Shown piece by piece: positions 26,874-35,834 of a stretch of DNA of 64,000 nucleotides (positions within the stretch are counted from its first letter, which is position 1; each line of letters opens with the position of its first letter). Both the position numbers and the translations under genes were made by a program. The notes beneath the pieces were generated by a model. It had not been told where the DNA came from. It did not search any database and was given only the letters and a program-made list of their open reading frames with translations. This stretch comes from Agrobacterium larrymoorei (lineage in GTDB: Bacteria > Pseudomonadota > Alphaproteobacteria > Rhizobiales > Rhizobiaceae), in the NCBI RefSeq assembly GCF_030819275.1, contig NZ_JAUTBL010000001.1, positions 186,001 to 250,000 on the forward strand. The letters are read 5' to 3'.

Positions 26874-26888
26874 CTTGGTCAGACCAAG
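26874..26888. promoter_or_regulatory. GntR operator copy 3 (perfect palindrome)
   Basis: CTTGGTCAGACCAAG is identical to copy 1 apart from the central base. It overlaps the earliest possible start (TTG 26875) of the GntR gene, which suggests autorepression. Confidence 0.75.
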
Positions 26889-27627
26889 ACGGAGAACAAA
26901 CCTGGTTGAAGCGGCGATCAAGAGGACAGCGGGAGCGGCAAGCGCAGGCGGAAGCACTGTGGCGGCCACGGTCAAAGCGCTCGCCTCGATGATCGCCGAA
27001 GGCCATTGGTCGCAAGGCGCAGCACTTCCGCCGCAGCGAGAACTCGCTAGGCTTCTGGACATCAGCCGGGCAACACTTCGTGAGGCCATCTCCGTTTTGT
27101 TGACCACCGGCAAAATCAAAGCTCAAGACAATGGTCGCGGGTTCATCATCGCTGAGGCCAGCGACGAGGGAAACGGTGCTTGGCCGCAAGCCGCCCCCTA
27201 CTCTCTTCGCGAGGTTTACCAGTTGCGGCATGTTGTCGAGAGTTACGCAGCGCAACTTGCTGCGATCTCCCGCACGCAGGACGATCTTGCCGCCCTCCGC
27301 AACACGCTCGCTGCCTTTCGCCGCGCGGCACATGACGCAGACTTGGGCGGTTACGTAGAGGCCGATACCGAGTTTCATCGCCAGATCTTGGCGATCTCCG
27401 GCAACCGCCTGCTCGTCGATATGCATCGAACATTCGCGGTCGTCATGCAGGAGAGCCAACGCATGCCGGTATTGCACCCTGGCGATCTTTGGCCTGCGGT
27501 CAAGGAGCATGAGTTGATCCTGGAAGCCATCGAACGCGGCGATCCGGACGGTGCGCACTATTACATGCGCAAACATATCAGCATGGGGGGCAGCCGCTCG
27601 GGCCTCTCTCCAACCGAACTGCCCTGA
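26875..27627 (+). CDS. GntR-family (FadR/FCD) transcriptional regulator
   Basis: Up to 250 residues. The start is unresolved: TTG 26875 lies inside an operator and has no ribosome site, while GTG 26959 would give 222 residues and still keep the whole DNA-binding domain. The winged helix reads [24 protein letters not shown]. The FCD effector domain follows, with its metal/ligand histidines visible in [12 protein letters not shown] and near [14 protein letters not shown] and HYYMRKHI. It is divergent from asparaginase and followed by the imide-hydrolase-like, CxxC and COG0523 genes. Three operator copies in the gap indicate it controls both directions and itself. The ligand is unknown. Confidence 0.87.
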   Translation: MVRPRRRTNLVEAAIKRTAGAASAGGSTVAATVKALASMIAEGHWSQGAALPPQRELARLLDISRATLREAISVLLTTGKIKAQDNGRGFIIAEASDEGNGAWPQAAPYSLREVYQLRHVVESYAAQLAAISRTQDDLAALRNTLAAFRRAAHDADLGGYVEADTEFHRQILAISGNRLLVDMHRTFAVVMQESQRMPVLHPGDLWPAVKEHELILEAIERGDPDGAHYYMRKHISMGGSRSGLSPTELP

Positions 27628-27668
27628 ATTTAATCAGGCCAACCTGGCCATTACAGAAGGAAGCGATC

Positions 27669-28568
27669 ATGGCGAAGGAAATTTTGGTGTCCTATGGTAT
27701 CGACGTCGATGCCGTCGCGGGCTGGCTTGGCTCTTACGGTGGCGAAGACAGCCCTTGCGATATTTCCCGCGGCGTCTTTGCGGGCAAGGTCGGCTCTGTG
27801 CGCCTTCTCCGTCTTTTCGAAAAATGGGGCATCAAGACCACGTGGTTCATTCCCGGACACTCGATCGAGACATTCTGGGATGAGATGAAGCAGGTCGCCG
27901 ATGCCGGTCACGAGATTGGCATGCATGGCTATAGCCATGAAAACCCGATTGCCATGACGCCCGAGCAGGAAGAAGCGATCTTCGACAAGTGCGTCGATCT
28001 CATCACCAAGCTTTCCGGAAAACCACCGCGCGGTTATGTGGCACCTTGGTGGGAGTTCGGCTCCAAGACGAACGAGTTGCTGAAGCAGAAGGGTATTCTT
28101 TACGATCACTCCCTGATGCACAATGACCACCACCCCTATTACGTCACCGTCGGTGACGAGTGGACGAAGATCGATTATTCGAAACATCCTTCGCACTGGA
28201 TGAAGCCTTTCACCCAGGGTCCCGAAACCGACCTGATCGAAATCCCAGCATCCTGGAATCTCGACGACCTCCCGCCGATGATGTTCATCAAGGCCGCGCC
28301 CAATAGCCACGGCTTCGTCAATCCGCGCGACCTCGAGCAGATGTGGATCGACCAATTCGAGTGGGTCTATGAGAACTACGATTACGCCGTCTTTCCGCTG
28401 ACCATCCACCCGGATGTCTCCGGCAAGCCACACGTTCTCAAGATGCATGAGCGCATTTTCGACCACATCCGTCAGTTTGAAGGCGTGAAGTTCGTCACCA
28501 TGGAAGAAATCGCTGCTGACTTCGCCAAGCGCTATCCACGCAGCGGCACGGCCCGTCCACAATCATAA
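27669..28568 (+). CDS. Polysaccharide-deacetylase-family hydrolase (cyclic imide hydrolase/PgdA-like)
   Basis: A protein of 299 residues; AGAAGGAAGCGATC precedes ATG 27669. The NodB-homology metal site is visible as Asp12/Asp14 in [10 protein letters not shown] and H86-x3-H90 in MHGYSHEN. There is no signal peptide, so it is a cytoplasmic enzyme and not a cell-wall deacetylase. The [16 protein letters not shown] region recalls the group containing bacterial cyclic imide hydrolase and allantoinase-like PuuE, which open cyclic imides or ureides to half-amides. Its neighbours are a metallochaperone-type GTPase and an asparaginase, which suits a metal-dependent amide pathway. Exact substrate unknown. 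Confidence 0.78.
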   Translation: MAKEILVSYGIDVDAVAGWLGSYGGEDSPCDISRGVFAGKVGSVRLLRLFEKWGIKTTWFIPGHSIETFWDEMKQVADAGHEIGMHGYSHENPIAMTPEQEEAIFDKCVDLITKLSGKPPRGYVAPWWEFGSKTNELLKQKGILYDHSLMHNDHHPYYVTVGDEWTKIDYSKHPSHWMKPFTQGPETDLIEIPASWNLDDLPPMMFIKAAPNSHGFVNPRDLEQMWIDQFEWVYENYDYAVFPLTIHPDVSGKPHVLKMHERIFDHIRQFEGVKFVTMEEIAADFAKRYPRSGTARPQS

Positions 28569-28594
28569 ATCTTAAGGCATAAGGGAGACAGCGA

Positions 28595-28894
28595 ATGTGC
28601 GGCCTGTGCGGTGCGCTCGGCGCGGCAGATCACTGGAGCAGCGGCGGCAAAGGCGTTGCGTCGATGACGCCCGCCGCCGAGCGCTACCGACAGGCCAGTG
28701 CCGTGAATGCAGTCCTCACTCATTATGGCTTGCGGTTGAAGGTCTGGAATGATCGATATGTTCTCACCGGCCGCACGGGAAAGAGTGCGGTCGTGGATCA
28801 TCTGGGCCAGTTGTGGCCATTGGCTGAGGCTTTTGCCGGCGAAGCGATCGATCCTCTCGATCCAACACTCCTTTTGAAAATGAGAGAGGCGTGA
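28595..28894 (+). CDS. 99-residue CxxC protein, unknown function
   Basis: A protein of 99 residues; AAGGGAGACAGCGA precedes ATG 28595. It begins MCGLCGALGAADHW, putting a CxxC next to the start; a His and Trp follow. The rest is a small mixed domain (YGLRLKVWNDRYVLTGRTG) with no family I recognise. The opening resembles class II glutamine amidotransferases, but the protein is far too short to be one. Its stop overlaps the next start (TGATG), so it is made together with a COG0523 GTPase. A metal-carrying or scaffold role between the GTPase and the hydrolase is a guess from position and the CxxC. Confidence 0.75.
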   Translation: MCGLCGALGAADHWSSGGKGVASMTPAAERYRQASAVNAVLTHYGLRLKVWNDRYVLTGRTGKSAVVDHLGQLWPLAEAFAGEAIDPLDPTLLLKMREA

Positions 28895-29955
28895 TGGCAT
28901 CCGGCGCCCAACAACCCATCATCGTCAATGTCCTCACCGGCTTTCTGGGCTCCGGCAAGACGACTTTGCTCAATGCATTGCTGTCGGAGCCCGATCTTTC
29001 CAACACCGCCGTGATCATCAATGAATTCGGCAGCATTGGTCTCGATCATCTGCTTGTCGAGACGATTGAGGACGACACCGTCCTTTTGCAGAGTGGCTGC
29101 ATCTGCTGCACCATCCGCGGCGATCTGAAGCAGGCGATCCTGTCCCTCTTCGAAAAGCGCAAGGCAGGTCGCATAGGGTCTTTCACCCGGCTCATCATCG
29201 AGACCACGGGACTTGCCGACCCGGCACCGATCGTCGCCACGCTGACGGCAGATCTGATGCTGAAATATCATTTCTCGATGGGCAACATCGTCACCGTCGT
29301 CGAGGTGCCGAATGGGCAACATAACATCGAGACCTATACCGAGAGCGCCCGGCAGGTCGCCGTTGCCGATCGCCTGATCATTACCAAAACGGATATTGCA
29401 GAGCCCGATGCGATAGCGGCGCTCATCGCCAAGCTGTCGGCCATCAATCCGACAGCCAGCATCGAAATCAGCGATCCTGCCAATCCCGCTGCGAGCCTGA
29501 TCCTGACGGAGGATATCCATGACCTTTCAGCCCGTCCAGCCGAAGCTCGGCGCTGGGTCGCAGCGGAGCGTTACCATGACCACGCACATGCGCCGCTGCA
29601 AGACGTCAACGCGCATGGTGCGATCCGCGCCATATCCGTGACCACACCCAACACCGTCTCATGGCCACGGTTTTCGACATGGCTTTCCCTGCTGGTCAAC
29701 AGGCATGGCGAAAAGCTCCTGCGCGTGAAGGGTATCATCGGCGTCGACGGATATGAGACGCCGGTGGTGATCCACGGTGTTCAACATCTTATCCATCAAC
29801 CCGTGCACATGGCCGCATGGCCCGCAGGCGACCGCACGAGCGTGCTCGTCTTTATTGTCGATGGCGACATCGGGGATATCGCCCAATCCTTCGCCACATT
29901 CGTCGAGGCCGATCCGCTTGCACTATCAGCCTCTCCGAAGCAGGCAGAGCGATAG
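28894..29955 (+). CDS. COG0523 (CobW/P47K) GTPase, probable metallochaperone
   Basis: A protein of 353 residues from ATG 28894 (GTG 28891 is also in frame). Walker A is GFLGSGKT at residues 16-23. The family's metal-binding GCxCC is GCICC at 68-72, and the nucleotide-specificity motif is TKTD. A His-rich HDHAH stretch lies near 229-233, and the CobW C-terminal domain follows. COG0523 proteins deliver Zn, Co or Fe to client enzymes in a GTP-dependent way. Here the obvious client is the metal-dependent hydrolase two genes upstream. No Zur box was seen; control seems to come from the local GntR protein. Confidence 0.88.
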   Translation: MASGAQQPIIVNVLTGFLGSGKTTLLNALLSEPDLSNTAVIINEFGSIGLDHLLVETIEDDTVLLQSGCICCTIRGDLKQAILSLFEKRKAGRIGSFTRLIIETTGLADPAPIVATLTADLMLKYHFSMGNIVTVVEVPNGQHNIETYTESARQVAVADRLIITKTDIAEPDAIAALIAKLSAINPTASIEISDPANPAASLILTEDIHDLSARPAEARRWVAAERYHDHAHAPLQDVNAHGAIRAISVTTPNTVSWPRFSTWLSLLVNRHGEKLLRVKGIIGVDGYETPVVIHGVQHLIHQPVHMAAWPAGDRTSVLVFIVDGDIGDIAQSFATFVEADPLALSASPKQAER

Positions 29956-29995
29956 CCAAGCCATTCGTCGAGCGCGGAGCACGCAGAACCGCTGA

Positions 29996-30721
29996 TCAAA
30001 CAGCGAGGAAGCCGCCATCGATCGGCAGTATGGCACCGGTAATCATCTTGCTGTCGTCGGACAAGAGCAGCGCGATGCTCTCTGCCACTTCCTCCGCCTC
30101 AGCGAAGCGATTGAGGGGATGGCGAACCATCATCGGCTGGCTCTTGACCGGATCGTTCCATGCTTCCGCAGCGAGTTCGGTCAGTGTGATCGTGGGTGCG
30201 ACCGCGTTGACGCGAATACCATGGGGACCAAGCTCCTTGGCAAGCACACGCGTCGCGCCCTCAAGCCCGGCCTTGGACGCCGCATAGCAAAGATGGTCCT
30301 GAAACCCGCGGTGACCGGCAATCGACGTGATGTTGACGATCGCACCACCCCCTCCTTTTGCCACACGTGCCCGGGCGAACTCCTGGCAGGTGATAATCGC
30401 GGCGCGCAGATTGATGCCGAGTACAGCCTCATAGCCGGCATCCGTCATATCCAACACGCTTTCCAACACATTGATGCCGGCGCTGTTGATCAGAAAATCG
30501 CAAGGGCCTGCTTCTGCCATTGCGGCCCGGGTGGCGGCGGCATCGGCAAGATCTGCGCGGATCGAACGTCCACCAATTTCGGCTTTCAGGCTGTCGAGAT
30601 CGGACTGAGTACGGCTGATCGCCACGACCTCTGCACCGCGTGCCGCCATCAGGCGGGCGCAGGCGCGTCCAATGCCTTTTCCGGCTCCGGTAATGATGAC
30701 GGACTTTCCAGTAAACTGCAT
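29996..30721 (-). CDS. SDR oxidoreductase, L-xylulose reductase (DCXR)-like
   Basis: A protein of 241 residues. It has TGAGKGIGR at the nucleotide site, ISRTQSDLDSL (the NADP-selecting region typical of dicarbonyl/L-xylulose reductase), Ser in NITSIAG, and YAASK as YxxxK. The C-terminal part RFAEAEEVAESIALLLSDDS...LPIDGGF (abridged) follows the same family. The usual NNAG is NSAG. It is the last gene of the pentitol operon and would interconvert a pentulose and a pentitol (L-xylulose/xylitol or a similar pair). It converges with the COG0523 gene, with only 40 bases between stops. Confidence 0.78.
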   Translation of the reverse strand: MQFTGKSVIITGAGKGIGRACARLMAARGAEVVAISRTQSDLDSLKAEIGGRSIRADLADAAATRAAMAEAGPCDFLINSAGINVLESVLDMTDAGYEAVLGINLRAAIITCQEFARARVAKGGGGAIVNITSIAGHRGFQDHLCYAASKAGLEGATRVLAKELGPHGIRVNAVAPTITLTELAAEAWNDPVKSQPMMVRHPLNRFAEAEEVAESIALLLSDDSKMITGAILPIDGGFLAV

Positions 30722-30778
30722 GTTATCCTCGCATTAATGCGGCCGCGTTGGCCTGCTGATCTGTGACTTCGACGGTGT

Positions 30779-32389
30779 TCAGGAGTGACTGTTGGAGCGA
30801 ATGGTCCGTGCTACATTCTGCAACGCCAGGAACGCCTCATAGCGCGCGTCTTGCACCTTGCGGAACGTGGCTTCGGGCGAGGCAAGGTTTTTAACCCTCG
30901 ACATTGCAGACATAGCGGACGAAAGATCCGGGAAAGTTCCTGCCGCAACTGCACCAAGCATAGCCGAACCGAGAAGAACCGGCTCTTCGCATTCCGTTAG
31001 CTCGACAGGCATACCGGTCGCATCCGCCAGCAATTGCTGAGCAAGCGGATGGGCCCCCGCCCCGCCGCTAACGCTGATGGTTTCCACCGGCGCACCGTGG
31101 CGCGCCTGTGTCTCGATGATCTGGCGAAGCCCGTAGCCGAGGCCAAGAAGTCCAGCGACATAAAGCGCGACGAGGGAATCCACGCCTGTCCCCATGCCGT
31201 AACCAGCGATGATAGCGCGCGCGTGCGGATCGGCGAACGGCGCGCGATTACCGAGAAATTCCGGCACCACATGAAAGTCCCTGGCAATATCCGCTGCGGC
31301 GGAAGCAGACGCAGCCAGGCTCAAGGCGCGATCGGCGAGCCAGACCGGCAACGCCTTGCCCTCATTGCTTGCCAGCGTCTTTGCCTCGGCAAATGCCGGG
31401 TGCAATTGCACCAGATAATCGATGGCAGCACCGGCAGCCGACTGCCCGCCCTCATTCAACCAGGCGCCTGGAACCATGGCGGAATAATAGGGACCCCAAA
31501 CGCCTGGTACGAACGCAGGTTCGGCGGTCGTCGTCATGGTGCAGGATGATGTGCCGAACACGTAACCGAGGCATCGCGACGCGTCACCGCCTGCAGCGAC
31601 CGTTCCCACTCCACCGGCATGCGCGTCGATCAGACCGGCGGCGACGGCGGTGCCGGGGCGTAACCCCATCGCTCGTGCCGCCTCTTCCGTCAATCCAGAG
31701 CCGAGCGCAGTGCCGGGATGGACGACGTTTTGACCAATGCGGCGGAAGCCCTGCTCCGCGAGGTCGCCGAGACCGATCGCGTTGAAATAATCGGTGTCCC
31801 ACCGGTCCTCATGGGCAAGATAGGTCCATTTGCACGTCACGGTGCAGGCGGAACGGTCGAGCGATCCGGTGGCCTTCCATGTGAGAAAATCCGTCAGATC
31901 GAAAAACTGCGCAGCGCGGTCGTAGACAGTGGGGCTGTTTTCCTTAAGCCATAGAAGCTTGGGCGTCTGCATCTCTGGCGAAATGCGCCCGCCAACATAT
32001 TGCAAGACGGCGTGGTCGCCGGCATTGATCCGCTCAGCCTGTCCAACCGCGCGGTGATCCATCCAAACGATAATGTCCCGCTCAGGATGGCTGGGATCGC
32101 CAACCGGAAGCGTCTCATTGCCCGCACCGCAGACAACAAGCGAACATGTCGCGTCAAAACCGAGGCCCGCCACGTCAGCCGGGTCTATACCGGCTCGCGA
32201 AACGCTTTCCCGGACGCTCTCGCAGACCGCTTGCCAGACCTCGGCACTCGACTGTTCCGCAATGCCACCATCTTCCCGATGCATCGAGATCGGTCGCTTG
32301 GCCGTTGCCAGAAGCTTGCCCTCGGTATCGAATACACCAGCGCGAGCAGATCCAGTGCCGACATCGACGCCAATCAGGTAAGAAGCCAT
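30779..32389 (-). CDS. FGGY-family kinase, D-ribulokinase-like
   Basis: A protein of 536 residues. The ATP-site opening YLIGVDVGTGSARAGVFD and the late GGAGAHPLAQQLLADATG (phosphate-binding) mark the FGGY family. The stretch LGFDATCSLVV and overall length match the ribulokinase subgroup and differ from glycerol or xylulose kinases. With ribitol dehydrogenase just upstream, the likely reaction is D-ribulose + ATP to D-ribulose 5-phosphate in the cytoplasm. It is separated from the dehydrogenase gene by a strong 13-bp hairpin. Confidence 0.82.
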   Translation of the reverse strand: MASYLIGVDVGTGSARAGVFDTEGKLLATAKRPISMHREDGGIAEQSSAEVWQAVCESVRESVSRAGIDPADVAGLGFDATCSLVVCGAGNETLPVGDPSHPERDIIVWMDHRAVGQAERINAGDHAVLQYVGGRISPEMQTPKLLWLKENSPTVYDRAAQFFDLTDFLTWKATGSLDRSACTVTCKWTYLAHEDRWDTDYFNAIGLGDLAEQGFRRIGQNVVHPGTALGSGLTEEAARAMGLRPGTAVAAGLIDAHAGGVGTVAAGGDASRCLGYVFGTSSCTMTTTAEPAFVPGVWGPYYSAMVPGAWLNEGGQSAAGAAIDYLVQLHPAFAEAKTLASNEGKALPVWLADRALSLAASASAAADIARDFHVVPEFLGNRAPFADPHARAIIAGYGMGTGVDSLVALYVAGLLGLGYGLRQIIETQARHGAPVETISVSGGAGAHPLAQQLLADATGMPVELTECEEPVLLGSAMLGAVAAGTFPDLSSAMSAMSRVKNLASPEATFRKVQDARYEAFLALQNVARTIRSNSHS

Positions 32390-32429
32390 TTGAGACAGTC
32401 CTCGCGCGGGTGATCCAATATGTGAGAAT

Positions 32430-32458
32430 AGCGTCTGAAATCTTTGATTTCAGACGCT
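32430..32458 (-). other. Intercistronic 13-bp hairpin in the pentitol operon
   Basis: AGCGTCTGAAATC and GATTTCAGACGCT form a perfect 13-bp stem around TTT. It lies between the dehydrogenase stop (32467) and the kinase start (32389). There is no T-run on either strand. It could be a partial terminator or an mRNA-end barrier. Confidence 0.6.
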
Positions 32459-32466
32459 CCTTGATG

Positions 32467-33198
32467 TTAGACGCGATCGAAGTTGGTCGGCAGAACCAAC
32501 ATGTCGCGGATCGTGACAGTGCGCTTGCGCGTCAGCATATAAACGATGGCGTCGGCCACTTCGCTTGCGTCGATGAGGCTACCCGACTCCTTGGCCTTGC
32601 GGAGGTTTTCCTCCGGCCAGTCTGCCAGCAGCGCGGAGACGACCGGACCGGGCGAGACCTGAGCGACACGCACGCCATGCGGGATCATCTGGCGGCGCAT
32701 GCCTTGGACGAAGCTGGTGATCGCCCATTTGGAACCGGAATAGACGGGTTCCCAATAGGTGGGGAAGTGACCGGCAATCGAGCAGGTCACGATGATATCG
32801 CCAGTCTTGCGCTCCGACATATGCGGGACCACGGCGTGGACGTTCTTCATCACGGCATTGACGTTGAGGTTCAACATCTTGTCGATCGCTCCAGGCGTCG
32901 TTTCCGTCAGATCGCCGCCGATATAGGTGCCCGCGTTACAATAGAGAATGTCGATGTGATCGACCTTTGCCAATATCTCCGGGATCATGGCATTGCAGCT
33001 GTCGGTATCCAAAAGGTTAGTGACCTGCGCGATGGCACGCTCGCCAAGCTTTGCGACCAGCTCATTCAAGGCCTTCTCGTTCCAGTCGACCATGACCACG
33101 GTCGCGCCCTGTCCCAAGAGTGCTTCGGTGGTGGCAAGCCCGATACCGGAAGCAGCACCGGTGATGACCGCGATCTTGCCTTGCAGCGATTCAGACAT
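32467..33198 (-). CDS. rbtD: Ribitol 2-dehydrogenase (SDR)
   Basis: A protein of 243 residues; GCAGGAGAACTAA precedes the ATG. It has TGAASGIGL, NAGTYIGG, WEPVYSGSK (YxxxK) and a C-terminus TVTIRDMLVLPTNFD. These segments and their spacing match ribitol 2-dehydrogenase of enteric bacteria (remembered opening AITGAASGIGL and end VTVRDIVILPNS). It oxidises ribitol to D-ribulose with NAD. Together with the kinase, it makes D-ribulose 5-phosphate for the pentose phosphate pathway. This gene is the main reason to call the operon a pentitol system and not ribose uptake. Confidence 0.85.
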   Translation of the reverse strand: MSESLQGKIAVITGAASGIGLATTEALLGQGATVVMVDWNEKALNELVAKLGERAIAQVTNLLDTDSCNAMIPEILAKVDHIDILYCNAGTYIGGDLTETTPGAIDKMLNLNVNAVMKNVHAVVPHMSERKTGDIIVTCSIAGHFPTYWEPVYSGSKWAITSFVQGMRRQMIPHGVRVAQVSPGPVVSALLADWPEENLRKAKESGSLIDASEVADAIVYMLTRKRTVTIRDMLVLPTNFDRV

Positions 33199-33235
33199 TT
33201 AGTTCTCCTGCGTTATGGAAAGGTTGTCGGCTGAC

Positions 33236-34213
33236 CTAGCGCCACTCGCGCCCGATATAGATGGCCAGCAGAATGATGAAGCCCTTGATGACGTCCTGCA
33301 GATAGGGGTTGATGCCCATCAAGTTGAGGCCGTTATTGAGGATGCCGAGCAGCACGGCACCGATCAGCGTGCCGAGAATAAGCCCTCTGCCCCCGGCAAT
33401 CGCCGTACCGCCCAGGACCACCGCAGCGATCGCATCCAACTCGAAGCCGACACCAGCGTTGGGCTGACCGCTCATCAGGCGCCCGGTCAAAATCAGCGCA
33501 GCGAGCGCGGCGGTGACGCCCGAAATGCCGTAGACGGCAAGCTTGACGCGCTGTGTCTTTACACCCGAGAGCCGCGCTGCGAGCTCATTGCCGCCAAGAG
33601 CGTAGACGTGACGACCAAAGGCAGTCCGCTGGAGAAGAACCCAGGCAACGGCGTAGATCACAACCATGATGACAACCGGGACAGGTACGATGCCAATGCG
33701 GCCGACGCCGAACCAGGAAATCCAGCTTGGAATGCCGCTTACTGGGTAGCCGCCGGAATAGATAAGGCCGAGACCGCGCGCCATTCCCATTGTCGCCAGT
33801 GTAACGATGATGGCCGGCATCTTTCCCCAGGCGACAAGCGCGCCATTGAATATGCCGATACCGAGCCCGATGAAGAGCCCCGCGGGCAGCGCCACCGAAG
33901 CCGGTAACCCGGTATTGACCATCAATCCCGCCGAGAGCGTTCCCACAAGCGCCATAACCGCGCCGACGGACAGGTCGATGCCGCCGGTCAGGATGACGAA
34001 AGTCATGCCGACGGCAAGGATGCCGACGACCGACACTTGCCGAAGCACGTTCATGATGTTGTTGAGGCTGAAGAAGTTGTCGCTCGCAAGACCCATCAGG
34101 ATCGAGACGACGATCAGACCCGCGAGCGGCAATGCCAGGGGCGAATGCAGCAGGCCGCTCAGTTTGAAGCCGCCCGTCTTCGCGGCAACGCCGGTGTTTG
34201 CATCAAGCGACAT
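33236..34213 (-). CDS. Sugar/polyol ABC transporter permease (RbsC-type)
   Basis: A protein of 325 residues from ATG 34213 (GGGAGAG upstream); its first 11 bases overlap the ATPase gene. It has eight to ten membrane segments and the family landmarks [24 protein letters not shown] (abridged in spirit to the GGIDLSVG core) and the late [13 protein letters not shown]. Belongs to the ribose/xylose/polyol branched-chain-like permease family. As the only permease gene, it probably acts as a homodimer. Substrate: a pentitol by context. Confidence 0.88.
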   Translation of the reverse strand: MSLDANTGVAAKTGGFKLSGLLHSPLALPLAGLIVVSILMGLASDNFFSLNNIMNVLRQVSVVGILAVGMTFVILTGGIDLSVGAVMALVGTLSAGLMVNTGLPASVALPAGLFIGLGIGIFNGALVAWGKMPAIIVTLATMGMARGLGLIYSGGYPVSGIPSWISWFGVGRIGIVPVPVVIMVVIYAVAWVLLQRTAFGRHVYALGGNELAARLSGVKTQRVKLAVYGISGVTAALAALILTGRLMSGQPNAGVGFELDAIAAVVLGGTAIAGGRGLILGTLIGAVLLGILNNGLNLMGINPYLQDVIKGFIILLAIYIGREWR

Positions 34214-35705
34214 GTTCAACTCTCCCGGTGGTGGCGTTTGTCATTATTGTTTCGGAATTGATATCGCCGCCCTCAAGCGTGGCGACGATGCCGCCGGAGC
34301 GGAAGACGCAGACCCTGTCGGACATGCCGATCACCTCGGGCAGCTCCGAGGAGATCATGATGATCGAGTGGCCGCTCGCGGCGAATGCACGCATCAGTGC
34401 GTAGATCTCTGCCTTGGCACCGACATCGATGCCACGCGTAGGCTCATCGAAGATCAGCACGCGCATGTCATGGTTCAGCCAGCGGGCAATCACGATCTTT
34501 TGCTGGTTGCCACCGGATAGGGTGTCAACGCGAGCATAGGGTCCCTGCGCCTTGACCTGCACCTGCGCCATCGCCCGCTGCGTGTGCTCCAGTTCCTTCT
34601 TGAGATCGAGGAACCAATGGGCTTTGCGGTATTTGCGGTAATTGTTCAGCGAAATGTTCTGTAGGATGGAGAAGCTGGTAATCAGCCCTTCTTCCTTCCG
34701 GCTTTCCGGCAGCAGCCCGATACCGCGGATCAGCGCATCGTCAGGACCGGAGAACCGCGTTTCCGAGCCATCCAGCTTTATCTTGCGGCGCGACGCAGAG
34801 TGCGCGCCAAGCATGGCGAGAACAGTTTCCGATCGGCCCGAGCCCACAAGCCCGGCGAAGCCGAGGATCTCCCCCTTACGCAACGAAAACCGCGAGACGG
34901 GCCCGCCCTTCTTCAGTTGAAGTTCTTCGACATCGATCACGACGTCGGCCGATGGATCAAGCTTCGGTTTCGGCGGGAAGCTCGCCTCGATGCGCCGGCC
35001 CACCATCATTTCGACCAACCGATCGTTATCCACCTCGGATGTCAGGCAAGACCCAATAAGCTCTCCGTCACGCAGAACGGTGATGCGGTCACAGATTTCG
35101 AAAATTTCCTCGAGATGGTGCGAAATGAAGATGATCGCCACACCCTGACGACGCAGCTCTCGCATGACATTGAAGAGGTGTTCGGTCTCGGACGGTGTCA
35201 GAGTCGCGGTCGGCTCGTCGAGCACCAGAATGCGCGCATCCAGCGAAAGCGCCTTTGCAATTTCGACAAACTGTTGCTGAGCGACCGAAAGCCGTTTGAT
35301 CGGCACATCAAGCGGAACATCCACCGCCAGACGGCGCATGATCTCAGCGGCACGCTTGCGCATGGCGCCTTTGTTCAACAGGCGAAGCGGCCCGCGGATC
35401 TCCCGGGCGAGGAACATGTTCTCGACAGCGTTGAGATAGGGGATCAGGCTGAATTCCTGAAAGACGATGCCAACCCCGGCAGCAATAGCCTCATCGTAGG
35501 TTGCGAAACGCCGCTCCGTACCGTCGATGCGGATCGTCCCTTCGGAGGGCTGCAAAATGCCACAGAGGATCTTCATCAAAGTCGACTTGCCAGCGCCGTT
35601 CTCGCCGAGAAGCGCATGCACCTCTCCGGGGCGTGCCTGAAGGTCGACGCCGCGCAGGACTTCGATCTTGCCGAAGCTTTTTCTTATTCCATTCAGTTCC
35701 AGCAT
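34203..35705 (-). CDS. Sugar/polyol ABC transporter ATP-binding protein (RbsA-type, two domains)
   Basis: A protein of 500 residues from ATG 35705, preceded by GAGGAGGG; the longer open frame has no better start. The first domain has Walker [15 protein letters not shown], signature [15 protein letters not shown] and Walker [13 protein letters not shown]. The second has the degenerate Walker [13 protein letters not shown] typical of this family, and [15 protein letters not shown]. It energises uptake by the permease encoded next. The gap upstream to the binding-protein gene holds a palindromic repeat and a short hairpin. Confidence 0.9.
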   Translation of the reverse strand: MLELNGIRKSFGKIEVLRGVDLQARPGEVHALLGENGAGKSTLMKILCGILQPSEGTIRIDGTERRFATYDEAIAAGVGIVFQEFSLIPYLNAVENMFLAREIRGPLRLLNKGAMRKRAAEIMRRLAVDVPLDVPIKRLSVAQQQFVEIAKALSLDARILVLDEPTATLTPSETEHLFNVMRELRRQGVAIIFISHHLEEIFEICDRITVLRDGELIGSCLTSEVDNDRLVEMMVGRRIEASFPPKPKLDPSADVVIDVEELQLKKGGPVSRFSLRKGEILGFAGLVGSGRSETVLAMLGAHSASRRKIKLDGSETRFSGPDDALIRGIGLLPESRKEEGLITSFSILQNISLNNYRKYRKAHWFLDLKKELEHTQRAMAQVQVKAQGPYARVDTLSGGNQQKIVIARWLNHDMRVLIFDEPTRGIDVGAKAEIYALMRAFAASGHSIIMISSELPEVIGMSDRVCVFRSGGIVATLEGGDINSETIMTNATTGRVEHVA

Positions 35706-35730
35706 CTTAACCCTCCTCAATGGTCGGGAT

Positions 35731-35774
35731 TTAGAGCGCCGTGCGTCGTTCAGGACACAAAAAGGACGCTCTAA
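35731..35774. repeat. 44-nt palindromic repeat, copy 2
   Basis: TTAGAGCG opens and CGCTCTAA closes the element. Inner GCGTC/GACGC can pair instead of the ends. Read on the minus strand it matches copy 3 (43951-43994) at 34 of 44 positions without gaps. It lies between the binding-protein and ATPase genes. Confidence 0.7.
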
Positions 35775-35798
35775 TGTCGTTAGATCCAAGCGTCCCGC

Positions 35799-35814
35799 CC
35801 CCGCCTAAGCGGGG
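35799..35814 (-). other. Short GC hairpin after the binding-protein gene
   Basis: CCCCGC and GCGGGG form a 6-bp stem with a CTAA loop, 20 bases past the binding-protein stop. Weak alone, but it is one of several hairpins found just after solute-binding-protein genes here. Confidence 0.4.
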
Positions 35815-35834
35815 ACGGAGCCTGGGAGAAGTTC

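Noticed and set aside
28595..28640. Class II glutamine amidotransferase from the MCGLCG start
   Set aside because: Only 99 residues follow, with none of the later amidotransferase motifs.
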